NCBI GenBank assembly: GCA_003248965.1
Contig: QFQU01000001.1
Coordinates: forward strand, 62,001 to 126,000
DNA from: Brevundimonas sp.
Lineage (GTDB): Bacteria; Pseudomonadota; Alphaproteobacteria; Caulobacterales; Caulobacteraceae
Reading direction: 5' to 3'
Length of the DNA: 64,000 nt
Below the pieces are notes generated by a model, which was given only the letters and a program-made list of their open reading frames with translations, was not told the origin of the DNA and ran no database searches. How positions within the stretch are numbered: the first letter of the stretch is position 1; each line of letters begins with the position of its first letter. Of the stretch, positions 9,242 through 17,892 are shown piece by piece. Position numbers and translations under genes: made by a program.

Positions 9242-9859
9242 TCAGACGGCGGACAGACCTTCCGCCGCCAGGACCCTTTGAACCGCCGGCCGCGCCTGGA
9301 CGCGATCCAGGTGATCGTTCAGCTTCGGAAACCGCGCCGTGTCCAGGAAACCGGCCTGCCGCCCCCAGCGCGTGAAGACGCTCAGATAGCCGTCCGCGAC
9401 CGTATAGGCCTCACCCATCGCCCACGGCCCCTTGAACAGATGGTCCTCGACCAGCCGATATTTGGCCAGCGCCGTGTCCAGCGCCGCGTCCTTGGCGTCG
9501 CCCTCCAGCGGCGGCTTGGCGAACAGGGCCCGCCCGACCGCCGGGTGCAGCGAGGCGCCCAGGAAGCTGTTGAACGCCAGCAGCCGGGCGACGTCGAAGG
9601 CCGAGGCCGCATCGGCCAGCTTCGCCTGCGGATGCGTCTGGGCGACATAGCTCATGATCGCCAGGTTCTCGGTCAGGACGCCCTGGTCCGTGACCAGGGC
9701 CGGCGTCACGCCCGCCGGGTTGATCGCCAGATAGTCGGGGGTCTTCTGCTCGCCGGCCCTCAGGTCGATCTTCACGATCTCGTATGCGGCGCCCGCCTCT
9801 TCCAGCGCGATGTGCGAGGCCATGGCGCAGGCGCCCGGCGAATAATACAGTTTCAGCAT
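9242..9859 (-). CDS. Glutathione S-transferase family protein
   Basis: 205 residues, a complete GST. The N-terminal thioredoxin-like domain starts MLKLYYSPGACAMASHIAL, where the Cys after SPGA matches the catalytic cysteine of bacterial beta-class GSTs. The cis-Pro stretch NPAGVTPAL and the TENLAIMSYVA segment that binds the gamma-glutamyl group are present. The C-terminal helical domain is intact, including GPWAMGEAYTVADGYL. It follows the TVP38-type gene with only one base between stop and start, so the two are almost certainly co-transcribed. The physiological substrate cannot be read from the sequence. Confidence 0.93.
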   Translation of the reverse strand: MLKLYYSPGACAMASHIALEEAGAAYEIVKIDLRAGEQKTPDYLAINPAGVTPALVTDQGVLTENLAIMSYVAQTHPQAKLADAASAFDVARLLAFNSFLGASLHPAVGRALFAKPPLEGDAKDAALDTALAKYRLVEDHLFKGPWAMGEAYTVADGYLSVFTRWGRQAGFLDTARFPKLNDHLDRVQARPAVQRVLAAEGLSAV

Positions 9860-9860
9860 C

Positions 9861-10574
9861 TCAATCTCCTCGCGCGGCCTCGCGCCGCTTGACCAATTCG
9901 CGCACCAAAAGCATCAGCGCCAGCCACGCCAGCGCCACTCCGGCCAGGATGGCCGACGTCCAGATTCCGTCGCCGCTGACCGCCGTCATGAACGATCCGC
10001 CGAAGAAGGCGACCAGGGCGGTCTTGGGCAACACCCCCAGGGCGCAGCCGGCCAGAAAGCCCGGAAACGACGCCCGCGCCGCGCCGAACGCCATGTTGAC
10101 CACGATGAAGGGCGCGGAGGGCACGTTGCGGATCATGAAACTGGCGTAGAAGGCGTTCTTGCCCACGAACCGCGTCAGCCGCCCGACCGTCTTGCCGCCG
10201 TGCCGCTCCAGCAGCCGCGCCGTCGGTCCGCGTCCCAACCAATAGGTGACGCCCGCCGACACCACGGTCGCGATCCAGCTGTAGAGGAATCCGAACCACG
10301 GCCCGAACGCCACGACGCAGGCGGCGATCAGGATGAACTGCGGCGCGCCGAAGAAGGCCGAGAGGGTGAAGACCACGATAGCGGCGACCAGCCCCCACGG
10401 TCCATGCCGGAACCCGGCCAGCCACGCTTCGAGCTGATCCTCGGCCTCCAGCCCCAACTGGCTCTTGCCCACCGCGAACAGGGCCGCCATCGCGCCCAGC
10501 AGCAAGGCCGTCGCCAGCACCGCCCGCCAGCGACGCGCCTCCATGTTCGACAGAAAATCGACGATCCAGCGCAT
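9861..10574 (-). CDS. TVP38/TMEM64 (DedA-like) inner-membrane protein
   Basis: 237 residues with about five or six membrane segments. The SNARE-associated/VTT domain is recognisable by FGAPQFILIAACVVAFGPWFGFLYSW and a later Gly-rich amphipathic loop (FVGKNAFYASFMIRNVPSAP). Family members are linked to lipid scrambling and membrane homeostasis, but the role of this one is unknown. It is the first gene of a two-gene unit with the GST that starts one base after its stop codon. The C-terminus ends in a basic stretch (VKRREAARGD). Confidence 0.85.
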   Translation of the reverse strand: MRWIVDFLSNMEARRWRAVLATALLLGAMAALFAVGKSQLGLEAEDQLEAWLAGFRHGPWGLVAAIVVFTLSAFFGAPQFILIAACVVAFGPWFGFLYSWIATVVSAGVTYWLGRGPTARLLERHGGKTVGRLTRFVGKNAFYASFMIRNVPSAPFIVVNMAFGAARASFPGFLAGCALGVLPKTALVAFFGGSFMTAVSGDGIWTSAILAGVALAWLALMLLVRELVKRREAARGD

Positions 10575-10693
10575 CAGAGCCGCCGCTTATCACCCGTCGT
10601 CGGCATTAGCGAGCGTCAGCGCATTGTCCCGGGCGACGACGGCGCGTAAACAACCCCGCCTCCCCGGCATGAATCTTTCAAATCGACGGGAAT

Positions 10694-11902
<1,209 letters not shown>

Positions 11903-11924
11903 TCGCTACCGTCACCACGAACAA

Positions 11925-11954
11925 AAAACGGCGGCTCGTTCGAGCCGCCGTTTT
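11925..11954. terminator. Bidirectional intrinsic terminator between aspC and secF
   Basis: A perfect 14-base stem (11925-11938 with 11941-11954) with a two-base loop is flanked by an A-run on the left and TTTTCTTTTT on the right. It can therefore stop transcription both from aspC and from the convergent yajC-secD-secF operon. This is the strongest intrinsic terminator in the window. Confidence 0.92.
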
Positions 11955-11977
11955 CTTTTTAGCCTTCAGACCAAGCG

Positions 11978-12970
11978 TCAGGGTCGACTGGCCATGCCCA
12001 GCTTGACCGGCTTGGCGTCGTCCGACGCCCCGCCGCCACGCTTCACACCCCACAGCAGGATGATCGGCGCGCCGACATAGATCGACGAATAGGTGCCGAT
12101 GATGATGCCGAACATCAGTGCGACCGAGAAGCCGAACAGGGCCTCGCCGCCGAAGATGGCCAGGGCCGCCAGCACCATGACGGCGGTGACGCCGGTGATG
12201 ATGGTCCGCGACAGGGTCTCGTTCAGCGACAGGTCGATCACGTCGCGCAGCGGCATGGTCTTGTATTTCCGCAGGTTCTCGCGAAGGCGGTCGAACACGA
12301 CGACGGTGTCGTTCATCGAATAGCCGATCACGGTCAGGACGGCGGCGACCATGTTCAGGCTGAACTCCAGCTTGAACAGCACGATCAGGCCGAACGTCAG
12401 GATCACGTCGTGCAGCAGGCCGACCACGGCGCCGAAGCCGAACTGCGGCTCGAACCGGAACCAGATGTAGAGGAACATCAGGCCGATCGCGACACCCAGC
12501 GCCAGCAGGCCCGAGGTGAACAGTTCGCCCGACACCTTGGAGCCGACGACGCTGACGCCCGAATAGTTGACCTGACCTACGGCCTTGCTGATCGCGCCCT
12601 CGACCTGCTGGACCACCTGGGTCTGGTCGCGGCCTTCCGGCACCTGGAAGCGCAGGATGGCGGTCGATCCGTCATCGACGTTGGTGTCGCGCCGGGCGAT
12701 GCCCTGCACCTGCACGTCGCCCAGGTTCAGGCCGTTCACCGTCTCGCGCACGCGGTCCAGCTGGATTTCCTGGCCGGCGGGCTTGGACACTTCCATCGAG
12801 GCGCCGCCCCGGAAGTCGATGCCCATGTTCAGACCCGGCACGAAACAGGCCACGATCGAGGCAACGCACAGGATTACTGACAGGATGCCGGCGCCACGCG
12901 AATATTTGACGAAATGAAAGTTCGTCTTCTGCGGCAGCAGCTTGATAAGGGGCCATCCACGCATCGCCAT
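11978..12970 (-). CDS. secF: Protein translocase subunit SecF
   Basis: 330 residues with six membrane segments and the periplasmic P1-type domain after the first. The family stretches VPGLNMGIDFRGG, GYSMNDTVVVFDRLREN and LSRTIITGVTAV are present. With SecD it uses the proton gradient to complete export through SecYEG. The start chosen is the ATG whose A is shared with the SecD stop (TGATG); a GTG one codon upstream is possible and two codons further in there is another ATG. It is the last gene of yajC-secD-secF, ending just before the bidirectional terminator. Confidence 0.96.
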   Translation of the reverse strand: MAMRGWPLIKLLPQKTNFHFVKYSRGAGILSVILCVASIVACFVPGLNMGIDFRGGASMEVSKPAGQEIQLDRVRETVNGLNLGDVQVQGIARRDTNVDDGSTAILRFQVPEGRDQTQVVQQVEGAISKAVGQVNYSGVSVVGSKVSGELFTSGLLALGVAIGLMFLYIWFRFEPQFGFGAVVGLLHDVILTFGLIVLFKLEFSLNMVAAVLTVIGYSMNDTVVVFDRLRENLRKYKTMPLRDVIDLSLNETLSRTIITGVTAVMVLAALAIFGGEALFGFSVALMFGIIIGTYSSIYVGAPIILLWGVKRGGGASDDAKPVKLGMASRP

Positions 12971-14562
12971 CACTCCGCGATCGGCAGTTTTTTGGGCTTG
13001 GCCGTCTTGAGCCAGTAGCCGAGCAGGACCTGGGCGACCAGGACCGAGGAGAAGACCGAGGTGAAGACGCCGATGGTCAGGGTCCAGGCGAAGCCGCGCA
13101 CCGGCCCCTCCCCGAACACGAACATGATGCCGGCGGCGACCAGGGTGGTCAGGTTGGCGTCGATGATGGTGCCCATGGCCTTGTTGAAGCCGGCGTCCAT
13201 CGAGGCGATCACGCTGCGGCCCGACCGGGCCTCGTCGCGCATCCGCTCATAGATCAGCACATTGGCGTCCACGGCCACGGCGAAGGTCAGGATCAGACCC
13301 GCGATGCCCGGCAGCGTCAGCGTCGCCTGCGTCAGCGACATGGCCGCCACGATCAGCACGCCGTTCAGCACCAGTCCGACCACGGACACGCCGCCGAACA
13401 GGAAGCCATAGGCCAGGATCATGAACACCACGATGATGGCGAAACCGACCGCCGTGGACAGGGCGCCGGCGGCGACCGCGTCCGCGCCCAGTTCGGCGGT
13501 CACGGTGCGGCGCTCCTCCACGTTCAGCGGCGCCGGCAGGGCGCCCCCGTTCAGCAGGTTCACCAGGGTCGAGGCTTCCTGGATCGAGAAGTTGCCGGTG
13601 ATCTGGCCCGAACCCGTTGTAATCGCGCTCTGGATCGTCGGGGCCGAGATGACCTTGCCGTCCAGGATGATGGCGAAGGGCTTCTGCAGGTTGGCGGCGG
13701 TCGCCTCGCCGAAGCGGCGCGCGCCGGCGCCGTCGAAGCGGAAGTCGATGGCCGGACGGCCGTTCTGGTCGGAGCCGACGCCCGCGCGGGTCAGGTTCTC
13801 GCCCGACACCAGCACGCGCTTCTTGACCAGATAGGGGGTGCCGTCCTCGCCCTGCAGCAATTCGGAATCGGGCGGCACGCGGCCGGCCAGGGCGTCGTTC
13901 ACCGAGTTCTCGACGTCGACCATCTGGAAGGTCAGTTGCGCCGTCTGGCCGATGACTTCTTCCAGCTTGGACGGATCGCTCTCGCCCGGCGCCTGAACCA
14001 CGATCCGGTCGGCGCCCTGACGGGTGATGGAGGGTTCGCGCGTGCCCAGGCTGTCGATCCGGCGGCGCACCACCTCGATCGACTGATCCACCGCCGTCGC
14101 GCCCATGCTGTTCAGCGCGGCGTCGGTATAGGCGAAACGGATACGGTCATCGCCCAGCCGGGTCGCGGTCCGCTCGACCTGGGCGCCCGGACCGGCCGCG
14201 CCGCCCAGTTGCTGAAGCGCCTTGAATGCCGCGTCGCTCTGGGCCGGGTTGGCCAGGGTCACGACCACGCCACCGGCCTCGCGCTGGAAGCCGTTGGTGG
14301 CGATGCCTGCGCCGTTCAGCGTCACCCGCACGTCCTCGATCAGGTTGGTGACGCGCTTTTCGCGCATCTTCGGCACATCGACTTCCAGCAGCAGATACGA
14401 TCCGCCCTGCAGGTCGAGGCCTAGGTTCAGCGCGTTCTTCGGCAACCAGCCGGGCAGCGCCGCCCGTTGAGCCGGGCTCAGCAGGTTGGGATAGGCCAAC
14501 AGGCAGCCGATGATCGCCGAAGCGACGACGAGAATGACTTTCCAGCGCGACAGCTGAATCAT
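12970..14562 (-). CDS. secD: Protein translocase subunit SecD
   Basis: 530 residues. The N-terminal membrane helix is followed by LGLDLQGGSYLLLEVD, the large periplasmic P1 domain with the SIEVVRRRIDSLGTREPSI segment, and then five membrane helices. The motif VDANVLIYERMRDE, with acidic residues needed for proton-driven function, is intact. SecD and SecF form the auxiliary complex that assists late steps of Sec export. The gene lies between yajC and secF with a single-base overlap to secF, the standard order in alphaproteobacteria. Confidence 0.97.
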   Translation of the reverse strand: MIQLSRWKVILVVASAIIGCLLAYPNLLSPAQRAALPGWLPKNALNLGLDLQGGSYLLLEVDVPKMREKRVTNLIEDVRVTLNGAGIATNGFQREAGGVVVTLANPAQSDAAFKALQQLGGAAGPGAQVERTATRLGDDRIRFAYTDAALNSMGATAVDQSIEVVRRRIDSLGTREPSITRQGADRIVVQAPGESDPSKLEEVIGQTAQLTFQMVDVENSVNDALAGRVPPDSELLQGEDGTPYLVKKRVLVSGENLTRAGVGSDQNGRPAIDFRFDGAGARRFGEATAANLQKPFAIILDGKVISAPTIQSAITTGSGQITGNFSIQEASTLVNLLNGGALPAPLNVEERRTVTAELGADAVAAGALSTAVGFAIIVVFMILAYGFLFGGVSVVGLVLNGVLIVAAMSLTQATLTLPGIAGLILTFAVAVDANVLIYERMRDEARSGRSVIASMDAGFNKAMGTIIDANLTTLVAAGIMFVFGEGPVRGFAWTLTIGVFTSVFSSVLVAQVLLGYWLKTAKPKKLPIAE

Positions 14563-14593
14563 TTGGGCGGTCCCCGGTCAGCGATAGGCGGTG

Positions 14594-14911
14594 TCAGGCC
14601 TTGGAATCGTTGGCGGCGATGGCGGCGCGGTTGCGCACCTCGGCGATCATCGCCTTGACCACGCGCACGTTCACGCTGGGCGCGATCTCGACGTTCACTT
14701 CGGCCTCTTCCACGCGCGTGACCTTGCCGATCATGCCGCTGCCCAGCACGACGGTGTCGCCGCGCTTGACCGCATTGATGGCCGCCGCGTGATCCTTGGC
14801 GCGCTTCTGCTGCGGACGGATCAGCAGGAAGTAGAACAGGATGAAGATGGCGACGATCGGCAGGAACTGCATGATCACGGCCATCATGCCGCCGTCAGCT
14901 GGGGCGCCCAT
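14594..14911 (-). CDS. yajC: Preprotein translocase subunit YajC
   Basis: 105 residues, with one membrane helix (FLPIVAIFILFYFLLI) directly followed by the RPQQKRAKDH signature of YajC and the GDTVVLGSGMIGKV soluble part. YajC associates with SecD and SecF. The open frame reaches 14986, but the ATG at 14911 (MGAPADGGMM) gives the family's normal length, so I prefer it. It is the first gene of the yajC-secD-secF run. Confidence 0.94.
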   Translation of the reverse strand: MGAPADGGMMAVIMQFLPIVAIFILFYFLLIRPQQKRAKDHAAAINAVKRGDTVVLGSGMIGKVTRVEEAEVNVEIAPSVNVRVVKAMIAEVRNRAAIAANDSKA

Positions 14912-15081
14912 GGGAAGTCTCCGAAACACGAGGGGGACAGCCCTCGTCGGCGTCCCATTAAAACGAGGCGCGGAACCTAGGGCCACGCCTCGCGGATTGC
15001 AACGCGGCTGAAGCCTGATCGGATCGGACGAAACCGCGCAGCGGTGCGGCCGATAAGTGAATCAGGCTGCGAGACCGGCCG

Positions 15082-16164
15082 TCAGCGCGGCAATACGCTC
15101 AAGGGATCGACCGCGACCGGATCGTCGCCGCGCATCTGACGGGTCTCGAAATGGATCGAGGGTCGGCCGTCGCCGGCGGTCATGCCGACGGTCCCGATCT
15201 GCTGCCCGGCGCGCACGTCGTCGCCGTCGCGCACCGTCGCCGAACCCAGATGGCCATAGACCGTGCGCCAGCCCCCGGCATGGACAACCAGGACCGTCAG
15301 CCCCTGCCCCACCAGATCGTCGCCGACATAGGCCACGCGGCCGGCGGCCGAGGCCGTGACGGCGGTTCCGGCCGGCGCGCCGATGTTGATCCCGTTGTTC
15401 CGCTCGCCCATTCCGACCGGGCCGAACCGGCGCAGGATGTCGCCGCGCACGGGCCAGGCCAGGCCCGCCGAGGCGCTGGATGCGGCGGGCGCGGCAGCGA
15501 CAGGCGCCGTAGCGGTCGGCCGGGTCTGGGCCGGCAAGGCCGCATTGCCCGAAGGCGGCGGCGGCGGCGGCGGCACGGCGCCCGTGTTCGGGACATAGAC
15601 TCCCGTCGGCGACGGACCGGTCGCATAGGGATCGCGCCCGGTGTCCACCGCCGATTCCGGCAGGATGATTCGCTGGCCCGTCGTGATCGCGCCGCGGGGC
15701 CCCAGGCCGTTCAGGTCGATCAGAACCTGAACCGGCGTCTGGAACCGACGCCCCACGCCCGAAATCGTGTCGCCCGCCTGAATCACATAGGCGGCGCCCG
15801 GCGCCGTCGATCCCGAGCGGGGCGGCGCCGGCGTCGTGGCGCTGGGAGGGGGCGTATAGGCGGGCGGGTTGGACGTATAGGGCGCGGCGGCCGGCGGCGG
15901 CAGGGCGCCGCCGTCGATCTGACCCACGGGCGCGGTCGCCATCGGCGACGGGGGCGAATAGGGCTGGGTTTGCGCCGGAGCGGGATAGCCGCCCTGCATC
16001 TGACCTTGGCCCTGCGGCGCGGGATAGGCCCCGCCCATCTGGCCTGGCGCGGGCGTGGCCCGCGTGGAATAACGCGGCTCGGACGGATAGCTCATGCAGG
16101 CCGCCGTGGTCAGCGTCGCCCCCGCGATCAGCACCGCTCTCATCCAGCCCGACATTCTCGCCAC
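15082..16164 (-). CDS. NlpD-like lipoprotein: LysM plus degenerate LytM (M23) domain
   Basis: 360 residues. A lipoprotein signal ends in L-T-T-A-A-C (Cys at residue 23). A long Pro-rich linker and one LysM domain follow (YVIQAGDTISGVGRRF), then a C-terminal LytM/M23 domain. The zinc ligands are missing: the usual H-x-G-x-D reads NNGINI and the usual H-x-H reads SIHF. That matches NlpD and EnvC-type amidase activators rather than active endopeptidases. The GTG at 16164 is the preferred start, since a GGGAGGAG ribosome-binding site lies five bases upstream. The next ATG at 16155 would be too far from it. Position after surE and pcm is the classic nlpD place. Confidence 0.88.
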   Translation of the reverse strand: MARMSGWMRAVLIAGATLTTAACMSYPSEPRYSTRATPAPGQMGGAYPAPQGQGQMQGGYPAPAQTQPYSPPSPMATAPVGQIDGGALPPPAAAPYTSNPPAYTPPPSATTPAPPRSGSTAPGAAYVIQAGDTISGVGRRFQTPVQVLIDLNGLGPRGAITTGQRIILPESAVDTGRDPYATGPSPTGVYVPNTGAVPPPPPPPSGNAALPAQTRPTATAPVAAAPAASSASAGLAWPVRGDILRRFGPVGMGERNNGINIGAPAGTAVTASAAGRVAYVGDDLVGQGLTVLVVHAGGWRTVYGHLGSATVRDGDDVRAGQQIGTVGMTAGDGRPSIHFETRQMRGDDPVAVDPLSVLPR

Positions 16165-16170
16165 CGGCCG

Positions 16171-16178
16171 CTCCTCCC
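16171..16178 (-). promoter_or_regulatory. Ribosome-binding site that supports a GTG start for the nlpD-like gene
   Basis: On the minus strand GGGAGGAG ends at 16171, with about six bases between it and the GTG at 16164. The spacing favours the GTG over the ATG nine bases further downstream. Confidence 0.65.
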
Positions 16179-16205
16179 AAGGTTAATTCTAGCGCGTCCG
16201 GTTTG

Positions 16206-16300
16206 CCCGCTCGCGCCCGTAAATCCAACCCCGCAAACCGCACCGAATTTGGGCGCGAAGGTTAACGCCCCAGACAGCGAGCGACCGTGTCGCGAGCGGG
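16206..16300. repeat. Inverted repeat in the pcm-nlpD intergenic region
   Basis: Ten-base arms CCCGCTCGCG (16206-16215) and CGCGAGCGGG (16291-16300) are 75 bases apart in the 154-base gap between pcm and the nlpD-like gene. It could fold in the transcript or bind a protein; no function is evident. Two TTAA half-sites (within GGTTAATTC and GGTTAACGC) also lie here. Confidence 0.35.
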
Positions 16301-16318
16301 CAGCCTGCAGATGAGGGA

Positions 16319-16963
16319 CTATCCCTCCTTCGCCGTCCCCTCGACCAGGGGCACGAAACGAACTTCGGTCAGGCTTTCGCGGCGGAAGGCGCCGTCGCCC
16401 TGGCCGACGTAGCGGTGCAGCATCTGGACCGAGGTCCGTCCGACCGGCGCGACCAGCACCCCGTTCGGCTTCAACTGTTTCAACAGTTCGGTCGGCTCGG
16501 TGGGGGAAGCCGCCGTGACCATGATCCGGTCGAACGGCGCCTGTTCGGGCCAGCCCAGGCCGCCGTCGCCATGCCGGGTGATGACATTGTCCACGCCCAG
16601 CAGCTTCAGCCGCCCCTCCGCCTCGGCCAGCAGGCTGCGATAGCGTTCCACCGAATAGACATAGCGCGCCAGCTTCGACAGGACGGCGCACTGGTATCCG
16701 CTGCCCGTCCCGATCTCCAGCACCCGGTGGCGCGGCTGCACCTCCAGGGCCTGGGTCATCAGGCCGACGATATAGGGCTGGCTGATCGTCTGGGCGCAGT
16801 CGATGGGCAGGGCCTGATCTTCCCAGGCCTGGTCCAGGAATTTCTCGTGCACGAAGACAGAGCGGTCCACGCTCTCCATTGCTCCCAGAACGCGCGCGTC
16901 GGTCACGCCCTGCCGTCTCAGCGACAGGATCAAACGGCCGGCGCGGTCGTCGTGCAGGTTCAA
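16319..16963 (-). CDS. pcm: Protein-L-isoaspartate O-methyltransferase
   Basis: 214 residues, normal for bacterial PCMT. The SAM-binding motif VLEIGTGSGYQCAVLS, the preceding QTISQPYIVGLMTQ region that contacts the substrate, and the post-I motif VYSVERY are intact. The enzyme methylates isoaspartyl residues in aged proteins so they can be repaired. The start codon overlaps the surE stop by four bases, as in many proteobacteria where surE, pcm and nlpD are neighbours. Confidence 0.96.
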   Translation of the reverse strand: MNLHDDRAGRLILSLRRQGVTDARVLGAMESVDRSVFVHEKFLDQAWEDQALPIDCAQTISQPYIVGLMTQALEVQPRHRVLEIGTGSGYQCAVLSKLARYVYSVERYRSLLAEAEGRLKLLGVDNVITRHGDGGLGWPEQAPFDRIMVTAASPTEPTELLKQLKPNGVLVAPVGRTSVQMLHRYVGQGDGAFRRESLTEVRFVPLVEGTAKEG

Positions 16964-17754
16964 GCGGCGCGGTCCGTCTTCTTCGGCGGCGCCCCGCCCA
17001 GCACCTTTTTCAGATCATAGACGCTGGACATGTGCGTCAGGTCGATGTGCAGCGGCGTGACGGAAATCCGTCCCTCATCGATGGCCCTCAGGTCCGTGCC
17101 CTCGGCGTGCTCCTGCTTCTCGCCCCGGAAGCTCATCCAGTAATAGTCGCGCCCACGCAGGTCGGTGCGGCGCACGGCGTGCATTTCGCCCACGTCGCGG
17201 AACCCTTGCGTCGTCACCTCGACCTGCTCGACCTGTTCGGGGCGTCGGTTGGGGAAGTTCAGGTTCATCACCACGCCCGGCGCCCATTTCTGCTCCAGAA
17301 GTCGAGCGATGATGGCGGGGGCGAAGGCCTCGGCCGTCTCCCAATGGGCGACCACCTCGTCGTGGAACCGCTCCAGGCTCTGGCTCAGGGCGATGGAGCG
17401 GATGCCGAACGCCATCCCCTGCAACGCGCCCGCCACCGTGCCGGAATAGCTGACGTCCTCGCCGATGTTGTGCCCGCGATTGACGCCCGACAGCACCAGG
17501 TCCGGTCGTTCAGGCATCAGGTCGTTGACCGCCAGCACGACGCAGTCGGTCGGCGTCCCCGTCACCGCGAACCGCTTTTCACCCAGGTTCAGCACGCGCA
17601 GAGGCTCGGTCAGGGTGATCCCCCGCCCCTTGCCCGACTGCTCGACGGCGGGCGCGCACACCCAGACGTCGTCGCTGATCGTCCGCGCGATCCGCTCCAG
17701 ACATTCAAGGCCTTCCGCCTCGATCCCGTCGTCGTTGGTCAGGAGAATTCGCAC
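16960..17754 (-). CDS. surE: 5'-nucleotidase SurE
   Basis: 264 residues. The N-terminus MRILLTNDDGIEAEGL carries the paired aspartates that bind the metal, followed by the SGVNRGHNIGEDVSYSGTV motif. The C-terminal part (ITPLHIDLTHMS) is typical of SurE. It dephosphorylates nucleoside monophosphates and is linked to stationary-phase survival. It lies between serS and pcm and overlaps pcm. The 138 bases separating it from serS hold a long inverted repeat. Confidence 0.96.
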   Translation of the reverse strand: MRILLTNDDGIEAEGLECLERIARTISDDVWVCAPAVEQSGKGRGITLTEPLRVLNLGEKRFAVTGTPTDCVVLAVNDLMPERPDLVLSGVNRGHNIGEDVSYSGTVAGALQGMAFGIRSIALSQSLERFHDEVVAHWETAEAFAPAIIARLLEQKWAPGVVMNLNFPNRRPEQVEQVEVTTQGFRDVGEMHAVRRTDLRGRDYYWMSFRGEKQEHAEGTDLRAIDEGRISVTPLHIDLTHMSSVYDLKKVLGGAPPKKTDRAA

Positions 17755-17762
17755 TTCAAACT

Positions 17763-17887
17763 CCGCTCATCCCCGCGACAGCGGGGACCCAGTTCTGTCG
17801 CTCGGCAGTGCGGTGGATCAAAGGCGCGCGAACATCATCCGATTTTCGCCCAAAGCACTGGGTCCCCGCTGTCGCGGGGATGAGCGG
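17763..17887. repeat. 31-base perfect inverted repeat between surE and serS
   Basis: Arms 17763-17793 and 17857-17887 are exact reverse complements of 31 bases, separated by 63 bases. Each arm contains a smaller internal palindrome around CCCCGCGACAGCGGGG. This looks like the dispersed extragenic palindromic repeats seen in many sphingomonads and caulobacters, arranged here as a head-to-head pair. It starts eight bases upstream of the surE start codon and ends five bases past the serS stop codon, so it could modulate read-through from serS into surE. Confidence 0.85.
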
Positions 17888-17892
17888 AAAAT

